Of a stretch of 64,000 nucleotides of DNA, positions 40,219 to 49,210 are shown piece by piece. The notes beneath the pieces were generated by a model, which was given only the letters and a program-made list of their open reading frames with translations, searched no databases and was not told where the DNA came from. Source of the DNA: Amorphoplanes digitatis (GTDB lineage Bacteria > Actinomycetota > Actinomycetes > Mycobacteriales > Micromonosporaceae); the NCBI RefSeq assembly GCF_014205335.1, contig NZ_JACHNH010000001.1:2033501-2097500 (forward strand), given 5' to 3'. Position 1 is the first letter of the stretch. Every line of letters begins with the position of its first letter. A program made the position numbers and the translations under genes.

Positions 40219-41580
40219 ATGACCGCCGAGAACGAGTCGTACGGTGCGCGGGCCGACCGGATGGACCCGGTCGAACTGATGCGCAGCAGGCAGTATCGGC
40301 GGCTCCTGGTCGCCGCGGCGGTCATCGGCCTCGTCGTGTCGTTCGTTTCCTGGGTGTTCCTCGAGGTCGTCAACCTGACGCAGGAATGGGTGTACGTCGG
40401 GCTCCCCGAGGTTCTCGGTTTCGACCAGGCGCCGTGGTGGTGGCCGCTGCCGGTGCTCCTGGTCGCGGGGCTGGTCATCGCCTTCGCCGTGACGAGGCTG
40501 CCCGGTCGCGGAGGTCATGAGCCGTCGAACGGGCTGACGACGGGCACGCTCACGGCCCCTGACGAGCTGCCGGGCGTCGCCGCCGCGGCGCTGGCCACCC
40601 TCGGCCTCGGCCTGGTGCTCGGACCGGAGTCGCCGCTCATGGCCCTTGCCGGAGGGGTTGCGGTGTTCCTCATCCGGTTGTCCCGCGGACAGGTCCCCGA
40701 CCAGGCCACCCAGGTGCTCGGGGCGGCGGCGAGCTTCGCGGCGCTGGCCACCGTCTTCGGCTCTCCGGTCATCGGCGCGGTGATCGTCCTGGAGGCCGCC
40801 GGGCTCGCCGGCGCCACCCTGACGCTGATCCTGCTGCCCGGCCTGATCGCCGCCGGCGTCGGTTCGCTGCTGTTCGTCGGGCTCGGTTCGCTGAGAGGGC
40901 TGAGCACCGACGCGTTCTCGATGCCGCCGCTTCACCTGCCGACCTACGCGGTGCCGACCTTCGTCGACCTGCTGTGGACGATCCCGCTCGCGCTGGCCGC
41001 GGCGGTCGTCGTCTTCCTGGTGTTCCGGCTCGCGCGGGTGACCAGGCGTGTCGTCGCGGTGCGGCCGTTCCTCTTCTTCCCGGCGGCCGCCCTGCTCGTG
41101 GGAGCGCTGGCCATCCTGTTCGCCCAGCTCAGTGGCAGGGGTGCCGGAGCCGTACTGTTCTCGGGCGAAGAGGCGATGGCGGACGTTCTGGAGCAGCAGG
41201 ACTCCCTGACCCTGGGCCTGTTCGCCCTGCTGCTCGGCTGCAAGGCCCTGGCGTGGGCGATCTCCATGGGCGCGGCCCGCGGCGGCCCGACCTTCCCGGC
41301 CATCTTCCTCGGCCTGGTCGGCGGCGTCATGGCCTCGCATTTCCTCAGCGTCACGCAGGCACCCGCGATCGCTGTACTCGTCGGCGCCGCCGTCGTCTCG
41401 GTGCTGAGACTTCCGCTGGCTTCGATCGTCCTCGCACTGTTGATGACCCACGGTGGCCCCGGAGAGGCCCCGCTGATCATCGTGGGTGTCGTCGTCGCAT
41501 ACATCGCGACCCTCGCACTGACCCGGCCCACGCCACGCGACGACCCGGAAACCACCCGCGGAGGGCTCGTCGCCGAGTGA
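40219..41580 (+). CDS. ClC-family chloride channel/transporter
   Basis: The 453-residue membrane protein has a cytoplasmic N-tail of about 38 residues and 10 or more spans. The ClC selectivity segments appear in altered form: GPESPLMALAGG in place of GREGP, VFGSPVIGAVIVLE for the following helix, and ISMGAARGGPTFPAIFLG near the C-terminal half. The proton-glutamate of exchangers maps to GPESP, so it may be retained. No CBS domains follow. The ATG at 40219 is preferred over 40183 because it follows AGAGGGGGC. Confidence 0.82.
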   Translation: MTAENESYGARADRMDPVELMRSRQYRRLLVAAAVIGLVVSFVSWVFLEVVNLTQEWVYVGLPEVLGFDQAPWWWPLPVLLVAGLVIAFAVTRLPGRGGHEPSNGLTTGTLTAPDELPGVAAAALATLGLGLVLGPESPLMALAGGVAVFLIRLSRGQVPDQATQVLGAAASFAALATVFGSPVIGAVIVLEAAGLAGATLTLILLPGLIAAGVGSLLFVGLGSLRGLSTDAFSMPPLHLPTYAVPTFVDLLWTIPLALAAAVVVFLVFRLARVTRRVVAVRPFLFFPAAALLVGALAILFAQLSGRGAGAVLFSGEEAMADVLEQQDSLTLGLFALLLGCKALAWAISMGAARGGPTFPAIFLGLVGGVMASHFLSVTQAPAIAVLVGAAVVSVLRLPLASIVLALLMTHGGPGEAPLIIVGVVVAYIATLALTRPTPRDDPETTRGGLVAE

Positions 41581-41585
41581 CGCCA

Positions 41586-41600
41586 CCCCGGCGGCCGGGG
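41586..41600. terminator. Short hairpin between convergent ClC and glpK genes
   Basis: CCCCGG-CGG-CCGGGG forms a compact stem in the 23-base gap between the two stop codons. There is no T tract. Confidence 0.4.
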
Positions 41601-41603
41601 GGA

Positions 41604-43112
41604 TCAGGGCGGCCCGGCACCCGGGCGGGGCCGGCTCCAGACGACCGCGCATTCGATGGCGCGCTGCCAGTTCTCGTACTCGCTCGCGCGGTGCCCCGGA
41701 TCCATGGCGGGCAGCCACTGCCCGGCCCGGTGCCGGTTGTTGCGCAGGTCCTGCAGGTCGGACCAGTAGCCGACGGCGAGGCCGGCCGCGTACGCGGCGC
41801 CCAGCGACACCGTCTCGGCGACCATCGGGCGGACCACCGGGACCGCCAGGACATCCGCGACGAACTGCATCAGCAGGTTGTCCGCGGTCATCCCGCCGTC
41901 GACGTTGAGCGCCGCGAGCGCCAGCCCGGAGTCGGCGTTCATCGCGTCGACCACGTCGCGGGTCTGCCAGCCGGTCGCCTCCAGGACCGCCCGGGCCAGG
42001 TGGCCCTTGGTGATGTAGGAGGTCAGCCCCACGATCACGCCGCGGGCCTCGCTGCGCCAGTACGGCGCCAGCAGCCCGGAGAACGCCGGCACGATGTAGC
42101 AGCCGCCGTTGTCGTCGACCGTCCGGGCGAGCGTCTCGATCTCCGAGGCGGTGCCGATCAGCCCGAGGCCGTCGCGTACCCACTGGACCAGCGAGCCGGT
42201 GATCGCGATCGAGCCCTCGAGGGCGTAGTGCGCGGGCTCGCCGGCGAGCTGGTACGCGACCGTGCTGACCAGCCCGTGCGTCGAGCGGACCAGCTCCGTG
42301 CCGGTGTTGAGCAGCAGGAAGCTCCCGGTGCCGTAGGTGCATTTGGCCTCGCCGGGTGCGAAGCAGGTCTGGCCGAACAGGGCGGCCTGCTGGTCGCCGA
42401 TCGCGGCGGCGATGGGTACCCCGGGCAGCACGGCGTCGGCGTGGCCGTACACCTCGGAGGAGGAGCGGATCTCGGGGAGCATGGCCCGGGGTATGTCGAA
42501 GAAGCCGAGTAGTTCGTCGTCCCATTGCAGGGTGGCGAGGTTCATCAGCATGGTCCGGCTGGCGTTGGTGACGTCGGTGAGGTGCCGGCCGGTGAGGTTC
42601 CACAGCAGCCAGCTGTCCATGGTGCCGAACAGCACCTCGCCGCGCTCCGCGCGTACCCGAAGATCCGGGTCGTTGTCGAGCAGCCAGCGCAGGCGGGTCG
42701 CGGAGAAGTAGGTCGCCAGGGGCAGGCCGCTGAGCTCCGGCACGATCGCGGCGTCCCCGCGCCGGCCGAGGCGCTCGACCAGCTCGCCCGTCCGGGTGTC
42801 CTGCCAGACGACCGCGGGCGCCACCGGCGTGCCGGTGGCGCGGTCCCAGAGCACGGTGGTCTCGCGCTGGTTGGCGATGCCGATCGCCGCGATCTGCTCC
42901 GGTCCGGCGCCGGCCTCCCGCAGCGCCCGGGGGATCAGCCGCTGGACGTCGCGCCAGATCCGGGCCGCGTCGTGCTCGACCCAGCCGGGCCTCGGGTACG
43001 ACTGCGGGTGCTCGCTGCGGACCACGGAGACCACGGTGGCGCGGCGGTCGAACAGGATGCACCGGGTGGAGGTGGTGCCCTGGTCGACGGCGAGGACGTA
43101 GCGCTCGCTCAA
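41604..43112 (-). CDS. glpK: Glycerol kinase, copy 1
   Basis: The 502-residue FGGY-family kinase phosphorylates glycerol to glycerol 3-phosphate. Signatures are [58 protein letters not shown] and [15 protein letters not shown]. The start appears to be a TTG at 43112, overlapping the IclR stop as TTGA; it gives [12 protein letters not shown] and no ATG or GTG fits. The gene is therefore coupled to the IclR gene. Codons in 42325-42671 are identical, base for base, to the other glpK in this locus (inverted). The remaining parts differ clearly, so this is a paralogue with a converted or recently shared tract. Confidence 0.92.
   Translation of the reverse strand: MSERYVLAVDQGTTSTRCILFDRRATVVSVVRSEHPQSYPRPGWVEHDAARIWRDVQRLIPRALREAGAGPEQIAAIGIANQRETTVLWDRATGTPVAPAVVWQDTRTGELVERLGRRGDAAIVPELSGLPLATYFSATRLRWLLDNDPDLRVRAERGEVLFGTMDSWLLWNLTGRHLTDVTNASRTMLMNLATLQWDDELLGFFDIPRAMLPEIRSSSEVYGHADAVLPGVPIAAAIGDQQAALFGQTCFAPGEAKCTYGTGSFLLLNTGTELVRSTHGLVSTVAYQLAGEPAHYALEGSIAITGSLVQWVRDGLGLIGTASEIETLARTVDDNGGCYIVPAFSGLLAPYWRSEARGVIVGLTSYITKGHLARAVLEATGWQTRDVVDAMNADSGLALAALNVDGGMTADNLLMQFVADVLAVPVVRPMVAETVSLGAAYAAGLAVGYWSDLQDLRNNRHRAGQWLPAMDPGHRASEYENWQRAIECAVVWSRPRPGAGPP
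42325..42671 (-). repeat. 347-bp identical inverted repeat, left arm (inside glpK copy 1)
   Basis: The minus strand here equals 44400-44746 on the plus strand without a mismatch by direct reading. It encodes the segment from [13 protein letters not shown] to CTYGTG. The flanks diverge at once (AAC versus AAG codon at one end, GGG-AGC versus GGC-AAC at the other). Confidence 0.93.
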
Positions 43113-43885
43113 GGCCGCGGCCCGGCCAGGTCGCGGGAGATCGCCCGGGCGGCGTCGCACACGTGCTCCACCAGCGCGGGCCGGGGCCGGCCCCGGGTGT
43201 CGCAGAGCCGCTCGGTGCCGCCGGAGATCCCGATGGCGCCGACCACCAGCCCGCCCGAGGTCCGGACCGGCGCCGCGATCCCGGCCCGGCCCGGCGCCCG
43301 CTCCTCGACCGAGAGCCCCCAGCCGCGCGACCGGATCTCGGCGAGCGACCGCGCGAGGTCCCGCGGCGAGCCGACGGTCCGCCGGGTGTACGCGTCCAGC
43401 GCGCCCCGGGCGACGGTGTCCGCGGCCACCGGGTCGTAGGCGAGCAGCACCTTGCCCAGCGCGGTCGCGTGCGAGGGGAGCAGGCTGCCCGTGTCCATCG
43501 ACTGCGCGGAGTCATCGGGCCGGAACACGTGGTGCACCACCATCACGCTCCCGTCGCGCAGCGCGCCGATGCGGACCTCCTCGCCGCTGCGGGAGGCCAG
43601 CGTGTCCGCCCAGTCGAGCGCCCGCGATCGCAGCTCGTTGACGTCGAGCCCGCCGGAGCCGAGCTCGAGCAGGCCGCGGCCGAGCCGGTAGCGGGTGGTC
43701 CGGGGATCGCGCTCGACGAAACCGATGTGTTCGAGCGTACGCAGGATGCTCTGCGCGGTCGACTTGGCGAGACCGAGAGAGTCCGCGATCTCCTTCACTT
43801 TCAGCCGGTCCGGACCGGCCGCCAGCAGCCGGAGCACGGCCGACGAGCGTTCGATGGACTGGATCAGACCCGGCACGTGCGACAT
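43109..43885 (-). CDS. IclR-family transcriptional regulator (GylR-like)
   Basis: The 258-residue protein has an N-terminal winged HTH ([40 protein letters not shown]) and a C-terminal IclR effector domain ([38 protein letters not shown]). In Streptomyces the related GylR represses the glycerol operon gylCABX and responds to glycerol or glycerol 3-phosphate. The position between two glycerol kinase genes supports the same role. The divergent spacer to glpK copy 2 is only 76 bases, so one operator could serve both directions. Confidence 0.9.
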   Translation of the reverse strand: MSHVPGLIQSIERSSAVLRLLAAGPDRLKVKEIADSLGLAKSTAQSILRTLEHIGFVERDPRTTRYRLGRGLLELGSGGLDVNELRSRALDWADTLASRSGEEVRIGALRDGSVMVVHHVFRPDDSAQSMDTGSLLPSHATALGKVLLAYDPVAADTVARGALDAYTRRTVGSPRDLARSLAEIRSRGWGLSVEERAPGRAGIAAPVRTSGGLVVGAIGISGGTERLCDTRGRPRPALVEHVCDAARAISRDLAGPRP

Positions 43886-43901
43886 TGTCGCACGCTTCGC
43901 G

Positions 43902-43930
43902 TTGACCCCGCCCTGACCGCTTCATAGCGT
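43902..43930 (+). promoter_or_regulatory. Promoter of glpK copy 2 and glpD
   Basis: TTGACC (43902-43907), a 17-base spacer and TAGCGT (43925-43930) form a good sigma-70-type promoter 31 bases before the GTG. GGGAGG at 43952-43957 is the ribosome binding site. Confidence 0.6.
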
Positions 43931-43961
43931 CGCGGCACGTAGGCGGCAACCGGGAGGACAC

Positions 43962-45449
43962 GTGGCGGAGTTCGTCGGCGCGATCGATCAGGGCACCACC
44001 AGCACGCGGTTCATGGTCTTCGACCGGGCCGGCACCGAGATCGGCCGGCACCAGATCGAGCACCGGCAGCTGCTGCCCGGCGCCGGACTGGTCGAGCACG
44101 ACGCGCTGGAGATCTGGGAGAACACCCGCAAGTGCATCGCGGTCGCGCTCGGCGAGACCGGGCTGGCCCCCGGCGACCTGGCCGCGGTCGGGATCACCAA
44201 CCAGCGCGAGAGCGTCGTGGTGTGGGACCGCGCGACCGGCCTGCCGTGCCACAACGTGATCGTCTGGCAGGACACCCGCACCGACCGGATTGTCGCCGAG
44301 CTCGACCGCGACGGCCGCGGCGACGTGATCCGGGACCGCACCGGCCTGCCGCCGGCCACCTACTTCTCCGCGGCGAAGGTCCAGTGGCTGCTCGACAAGG
44401 ACCCGGATCTTCGGGTACGCGCGGAGCGCGGCGAGGTGCTGTTCGGCACCATGGACAGCTGGCTGCTGTGGAACCTCACCGGCCGGCACCTCACCGACGT
44501 CACCAACGCCAGCCGGACCATGCTGATGAACCTCGCCACCCTGCAATGGGACGACGAACTACTCGGCTTCTTCGACATACCCCGGGCCATGCTCCCCGAG
44601 ATCCGCTCCTCCTCCGAGGTGTACGGCCACGCCGACGCCGTGCTGCCCGGGGTACCCATCGCCGCCGCGATCGGCGACCAGCAGGCCGCCCTGTTCGGCC
44701 AGACCTGCTTCGCACCCGGCGAGGCCAAATGCACCTACGGCACCGGCAACTTCGTCCTGCTCAACACCGGCACCACGCCGGTGCGCTCGACGCACGGGCT
44801 GCTCACCACCGTCGGCTACCGCTTCGGCGACCAGCCGCCGGTGTTCGCCCTGGAGGGCTCGATCGCCGCGACCGGCTCCGCCGTGCAGTGGCTGCGCGAC
44901 CAGCTCGGCATCATCGGTTCCGCCGCCGAGAGCGAGACCCTTGCCGCCCGCGTCGACGACAGCGAGGGCGTCTGCTTCGTGCCGGCCTTCTCCGGGCTGT
45001 TCGCGCCGTACTGGCGCTCCGACGCGCGGGGGGCCATCGTCGGGCTGTCCCGCTACCACACCGCCGCGCACATCACCCGGGCCGCGCTCGAGGCCATCTG
45101 CTACCAGACCCGCGACGTCGCCGAGGCGATGGCCCGCGACGCCGGCACGTCACCGGACTGCCTCAAGGTGGACGGCGGCGTCACCGCGAACGCGCTCTGC
45201 ATGCAGCTACAGGCGGACATCCTCGGCGTGCCGGTCAGCCGGCCCGCCGTCGCCGAGACCACCGCGCTTGGCGCGGCGTACGCCGCCGGCCTCGCGGTCG
45301 GCCTCTGGCGCTCCACATCGGAGCTACGGGCCAACTGGCGCGAGGACCGGCGATGGCAGCCGGCCTGGTCACCGGACCGGCGCGACGAGGGGTACGCGCG
45401 GTGGAAGGCCGCCGTCGACCGCAGCCTCAACTGGGTCAGCGTCAGCTGA
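43962..45449 (+). CDS. glpK: Glycerol kinase, copy 2
   Basis: The 495-residue FGGY kinase has [54 protein letters not shown] and [15 protein letters not shown]. The GTG at 43962 follows GGGAGG. It precedes glpD by 22 bases, matching the kinase-dehydrogenase order of the Streptomyces gyl operon (gylA-gylB). No glycerol facilitator gene is in the window. Bases 44400-44746 are identical to part of copy 1; the first 145 residues and the last 235 are clearly different from that copy. Confidence 0.95.
   Translation: MAEFVGAIDQGTTSTRFMVFDRAGTEIGRHQIEHRQLLPGAGLVEHDALEIWENTRKCIAVALGETGLAPGDLAAVGITNQRESVVVWDRATGLPCHNVIVWQDTRTDRIVAELDRDGRGDVIRDRTGLPPATYFSAAKVQWLLDKDPDLRVRAERGEVLFGTMDSWLLWNLTGRHLTDVTNASRTMLMNLATLQWDDELLGFFDIPRAMLPEIRSSSEVYGHADAVLPGVPIAAAIGDQQAALFGQTCFAPGEAKCTYGTGNFVLLNTGTTPVRSTHGLLTTVGYRFGDQPPVFALEGSIAATGSAVQWLRDQLGIIGSAAESETLAARVDDSEGVCFVPAFSGLFAPYWRSDARGAIVGLSRYHTAAHITRAALEAICYQTRDVAEAMARDAGTSPDCLKVDGGVTANALCMQLQADILGVPVSRPAVAETTALGAAYAAGLAVGLWRSTSELRANWREDRRWQPAWSPDRRDEGYARWKAAVDRSLNWVSVS
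44400..44746 (+). repeat. 347-bp identical inverted repeat, right arm (inside glpK copy 2)
   Basis: This is the plus-strand partner of 42325-42671. The tract keeps the same reading frame in both genes. It contains several A/T-ending codons (for example CTA, ATA, CAA-TGG context) that are unusual for this genome, so identity is not explained by codon constraint. Confidence 0.93.
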
Positions 45450-45471
45450 CACGTATCGAGAAGAGGACTTC

Positions 45472-47196
45472 ATGAACACGGCAGTTATGGCGCCGCAGGC
45501 GCGCGAGGCGGCCCTGGCCGCGATGTCGACCGGCGAGGAGCTCGACGTGCTCGTCGTCGGCGGCGGCGTGGTCGGCGCGGGTTGCGCGCTCGACGCGGCC
45601 ACCCGCGGACTCTCGGTCGGCCTGCTGGAGGCCCGGGACTTCGCCAGCGGCACGTCCAGCCGGTCGAGCAAGCTGATCCACGGCGGCCTGCGCTACCTGG
45701 AGATGCTCGACTTCGGCCTGGTCCGCGAGGCGCTGCGCGAACGCGGCCTCCTGGTGCAGCGGCTGGCGCCGCACCTCGTGCGCCCGATCCCGTTCCTCTA
45801 CCCGCTGCGGCACCGCGCTTGGGAACGGCTCTACGCCGGCGCGGGCGTGCTGCTCTACGACACCCTGGGAATCTCGGGCGGCTTCGGCGCGGGCCTGCCC
45901 CGGCACCGCCACCTGAGCCGCGGCGCCGCCCTGCGCGCCTTCCCGGCGATGCGCCCCGATTCGCTGGTCGGCGCGATCCGCTACTACGACGCCCAGGTCG
46001 ACGACGCCCGGCACACCCTCTTCCTGGCCCGCACCGCGGCGGCGCACGGCGCGCACGTCGCGTCCCGCACCGAGGTAATCGGCTTCCTCCGCGAGGGCCG
46101 CCGGGTCGTCGGGGTCCGCGCCCGCGACGCCGAGTCCGGCGCCGAGCTGGAGATCCGGGCCCGCACGGTCATCAACGCGACCGGCGTGTGGACCGACGAC
46201 ATCCAGGCGCTGCTGGCGCAGCGCGGGCAGTTCCACATCACCGCGTCCAAGGGCGTCCACCTGGTCGTGGCGCGCGACCGCATCCCGGCCACCACCGGCA
46301 TGATCCTGCGTACGGCGACGAGCGTGCTCTTCGTCATCCCGTGGGAGCGGCACTGGATCATCGGCACCACCGACACCCCGTGGGACCTCGACAAGGAGGA
46401 CCCGGCGGCGTCCGGCCGCGACGTCGACTACCTGCTGGAGGAGGTCAACAAGGCGCTCGTGACCCCGCTGACCCGCGCGGACGTGCAGGGCGTCTACGCC
46501 GGCCTGCGCCCGCTGCTGTCGGCCGACGCCGAGCTGACCTCGAAGCTGTCGCGCGAGCACGCCGTGGACACCCCGGCACCCGGCCTGGTCATCATCGCGG
46601 GCGGCAAGTACACGACGTACCGGGTGATGGCCCGCGACGCCGTCGACGCCGCGGCGCGCGACCTCACCACGCGGGTGCCGGCCTCGTGCACGGCACAGGT
46701 CCCGCTGCTCGGCGCGTCCGGCTACCCGGCGGCCTGGAACCGCCGCGGCGTGCTGGCCCGCCGTACCGGCCTGCACGTCTCCCGGATCGAGCACCTGCTG
46801 CACCGCTACGGCACCCTGGTCGACGAGGTACTTGCCCTGATCGAGGCCGACCCGTCGCTCGGCGCACCACTGGACGGCGCCACCGACTACCTGCGCGCCG
46901 AGGTGGTCTACGCGGTGACCCACGAGGGCGCCCGGCACCTGGACGACGTCCTCACCCGCCGCACCCGCATCTCCTTCGAGACCCCCGACCGCGGCGTCCG
47001 CGCGGCACACGCCGTCGGCCCGCTCATCGCCGGCCCACTCGGCTGGACCGCCCAGGACACCGCACACGAGATCGCCCGCTACGAATCACGGATCGCCGCC
47101 GAACGCGCCGCCCAGGAACAGCCCGACGACCACACCGCGGACGCGACCCAGCGCGGCGCCTCGAAGGCGGCATCGCTGGTGGGTGCGGTCGCCTGA
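45472..47196 (+). CDS. glpD: Aerobic glycerol-3-phosphate dehydrogenase
   Basis: The 574-residue FAD enzyme oxidises glycerol 3-phosphate to dihydroxyacetone phosphate at the membrane and passes electrons to quinone. It has the FAD-binding start VLVVGGGVVGAGCALDAATR, then SSRSSKLIHGGLRYLE, TASKGVHLVVARDR-like ITASKGVHLVVARD, and IIGTTDTPWDLDKEDP. The C-terminal DAO domain includes ARHLDDVLTRRTRI. AAGAGGA precedes the ATG at 45472. It acts directly after glycerol kinase and is in the same operon. Confidence 0.95.
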   Translation: MNTAVMAPQAREAALAAMSTGEELDVLVVGGGVVGAGCALDAATRGLSVGLLEARDFASGTSSRSSKLIHGGLRYLEMLDFGLVREALRERGLLVQRLAPHLVRPIPFLYPLRHRAWERLYAGAGVLLYDTLGISGGFGAGLPRHRHLSRGAALRAFPAMRPDSLVGAIRYYDAQVDDARHTLFLARTAAAHGAHVASRTEVIGFLREGRRVVGVRARDAESGAELEIRARTVINATGVWTDDIQALLAQRGQFHITASKGVHLVVARDRIPATTGMILRTATSVLFVIPWERHWIIGTTDTPWDLDKEDPAASGRDVDYLLEEVNKALVTPLTRADVQGVYAGLRPLLSADAELTSKLSREHAVDTPAPGLVIIAGGKYTTYRVMARDAVDAAARDLTTRVPASCTAQVPLLGASGYPAAWNRRGVLARRTGLHVSRIEHLLHRYGTLVDEVLALIEADPSLGAPLDGATDYLRAEVVYAVTHEGARHLDDVLTRRTRISFETPDRGVRAAHAVGPLIAGPLGWTAQDTAHEIARYESRIAAERAAQEQPDDHTADATQRGASKAASLVGAVA

Positions 47197-47210
47197 GGAG
47201 GCCGTGTTCT

Positions 47211-47240
47211 CTCGGGCCGGGTGGCGCAGCCCGGCCCGAG
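47211..47240. terminator. Hairpin between glpD and the convergent HEAT-repeat gene
   Basis: CTCGGGCCGGG (47211-47221) and CCCGGCCCGAG (47230-47240) make a perfect 11-bp stem with an 8-base loop. It serves both convergent genes. Confidence 0.7.
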
Positions 47241-47257
47241 TCACGTTCGGGTCGGCC

Positions 47258-48462
47258 TCAGGCGGTCCAGGCCTTCAGCGCGTGGCGATCGGTGGGTAGG
47301 CCGAACTGTGCCAGCAGTTGGGCGGCCGTCGCGCCGTCGCGCCAGATTCGGGCGTCGACCAGTGCGCGTGCGGCGGTCCGCTGTGACGGTGTCAGTGCCG
47401 AGCCCGGGGTGTCGCGGGGGATGCCGCCGGGGAAGGCGGCGTCGAGCAGTGCGCCGAGGAGGCCGGAGCGGTCCTTGCGGCGACGGGTGCCGGCCAGCCG
47501 AAGGGCCAGGACCTCCACCCGGTCCGGGGCGGTGTCGGGGCCGAGCCGCGCCACGGTCAGCGCCGCCATTGTCGAGATGTCGCCGTCGAGGAACGGCCAG
47601 TGCGGCACCGGCGCGCCGGCCTCCAGCAGGCAACCGTAGAGCTCTTCGAGCGCGGCACGGTCCGGGCGGGTCGTCGCCCGTGCCAGGCCGATGGCGGCCG
47701 ACCAGCGCTCCGCGCGGTTCTCGGCGGCGAGCCGGCCGGTGAGCGCGGCGGTCAGGGCGTCGTCGGGTCGCCCGGCGCAGAGGCCGGCCGCCACGGACGC
47801 GGTCGCCGCGACGATCGGGCTCGGATCGCCGGCGATGGCCGCGGTCAGCGCCGGGATGCTCCGGGTGTTCTCCTCCGGGAACCAGGCCAGCAGGTGGGCG
47901 GCGTAGAGGCGGACCGCCGGGTGCGGGTCGGCCAGCGCCGCCGCGTAGACCGGCACGCCGGCCCGCACCGCGTCGTACGCGGCCAGGTCGACGACCAGCT
48001 GGTCGCGGTCCTCCTCGACGTCGGCGAAGAGTGCCCGGGTCTCTCGGGCGCTCCGCTCGTCCTCGTCGTCGGCGGCCGCCACCCACTGCGACTGTTCCCG
48101 TTCGAGTTCCTCGACGGTCATCGCGGCCTTGCGCCCGACCTCGGCGCGCATCGCGGCCACGTCGGCCACCTCGGTGAGCCAGAACTCCTCGTCGCCGATC
48201 GCGATCTGGGCGAGTACCTGGCAGGCCGCGAAGCGGTCCGGGACGTCGTCGTCCGCGACGACGTCGATCAGGAAGCGCGCCGCGACCGTGCCGGCGCGCT
48301 GCGCGAGCCCTGCGAGACGAGGCGGCCGGCGAGGTCCTCGTAGGCCGCGCGCCGGGTATCGGCGTCCGCCGATCGGATCGCCCGCAGCGCCGGGAGAACC
48401 TCTCCGGTTTCCCCGTAGATGTCGGGAAACGCGGTCCAGTCGACAGACGATGCGTCAAGCAC
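47258..48462 (-). pseudogene. HEAT-repeat protein gene with a single frameshift
   Basis: The frame starting at the GTG at 48462 reads LDASSVDWTAFPDIYGETGE and, after AYEDLAGRLVSQGSR, runs into a stop at 48268. The next frame carries the natural continuation (AGTVAARFLIDVVADDD, then RFAACQVLAQIAIGDEEFWL) to the stop at 47258. One inserted base near 48300-48312 would restore a 401-residue protein. The joined product has HEAT-like helical repeats (ADPHPAVRLYAAHLLAWFPE, DPSPIVAATASVAAGL). It is either a recent pseudogene or an assembly/sequencing error. Function unknown; such proteins are scaffolds. Confidence 0.75.
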
Positions 48463-48463
48463 A

Positions 48464-48481
48464 CCGGCACTCTAGTGCCGG
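48464..48481. promoter_or_regulatory. Palindrome over a leaderless-type promoter of the HEAT gene
   Basis: CCGGCACTCTAGTGCCGG is an inverted repeat with 8-bp arms. On the minus strand it contains TAGAGT, which lies 6 bases before the GTG at 48462 and could be a -10 element of a leaderless transcript. A protein bound here would block that promoter. Confidence 0.4.
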
Positions 48482-48558
48482 CGGGTCACGCGAACGACCC
48501 TCAGCTGCTATGGTCTCGCGCCGGCCCGTTTCCCGGCATTACCCCTTGTGAGGCACAC

Positions 48559-49191
48559 GTGAGCATCGGCATCTTCTCCTCGTTGGTCACGTCCGGCGCC
48601 GGTGTGCCGGGCGTCTGCTCCCGGCACGGCGAGCCCGCCGTCCTGCGCAAGCGGGTCAGGTTCATCTCCAAGCCGCCGGGCTGGACCTATGCGCTGCTCC
48701 TCTGCGGCGCCCTGCCGTTCCTCATCGCGGTCATGGTGCTGCGCAAGGAGGTGAAGGCGGAGGCCTGGCCGTTCTGCGCACAGTGCCGGCAGCTGCACAA
48801 GCAGCGGACGCTGATCGGCTGGGGCCTGCTCCTGCCGCTGGTCCTGCTGATCGCGATCACGTTCGCGGGTGTCGAGCTGGGTCAGACCGGGCTCTGGCTG
48901 CTGCTCGTCGCCATCGTCGCCTGCGCCGTCGGCTTCGGGTTCCTGGCCCGCGGTGGCTACCGGCTGCTGCCGCAGGGCGACGTCGCCCAGGACGGCAGCG
49001 CGATCGGCTTCAAGAAGGCGCACCCCGCCTTCGCTGCCGAGGCGCAGGCCGCGTACGAGCGGGCCGCGCAGCAGCACGCCGCGCAGCAGCAGACGGCGTG
49101 GCAGGCGAACCAGCAGCAGGCGCAGGCACAGCAGGCGGCGCTGCACGCCGCCTACGCACCCGGCACGTCGCAGCAGCCCCCGCAGGCCTGA
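48559..49191 (+). CDS. Membrane protein with cysteine pairs and Gln/Ala-rich tail, unknown
   Basis: The 210-residue product has an N-terminal CSRHGEPA segment, a span at about residues 43-60, a CAQC pair at about 75-78 in a hydrophilic loop, two more spans at about 90-130, and a tail of about 45 residues rich in Gln and Ala (AAQQHAAQQQTAWQANQQQA). The Cys/His distribution could bind a metal. I do not recognise a family. The GTG at 48559 with GAGG just upstream is chosen over an earlier in-frame ATG at 48475. It is divergent from the HEAT-repeat gene. Confidence 0.7.
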   Translation: MSIGIFSSLVTSGAGVPGVCSRHGEPAVLRKRVRFISKPPGWTYALLLCGALPFLIAVMVLRKEVKAEAWPFCAQCRQLHKQRTLIGWGLLLPLVLLIAITFAGVELGQTGLWLLLVAIVACAVGFGFLARGGYRLLPQGDVAQDGSAIGFKKAHPAFAAEAQAAYERAAQQHAAQQQTAWQANQQQAQAQQAALHAAYAPGTSQQPPQA

Positions 49192-49210
49192 CGCGAGGGG
49201 CATGGCCGCC

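Noticed and set aside
40054..43515. Open frame of 1153 codons on the minus strand over LysR, ClC and glpK
   Set aside because: It crosses several well-supported genes and reads as Arg/Pro/Gly-rich sequence, the normal artefact of very high GC.
42325..44746. Composite transposon or IS flanked by inverted repeats
   Set aside because: The arms are coding parts of two glycerol kinases, no transposase lies between them, and there are no terminal repeats.
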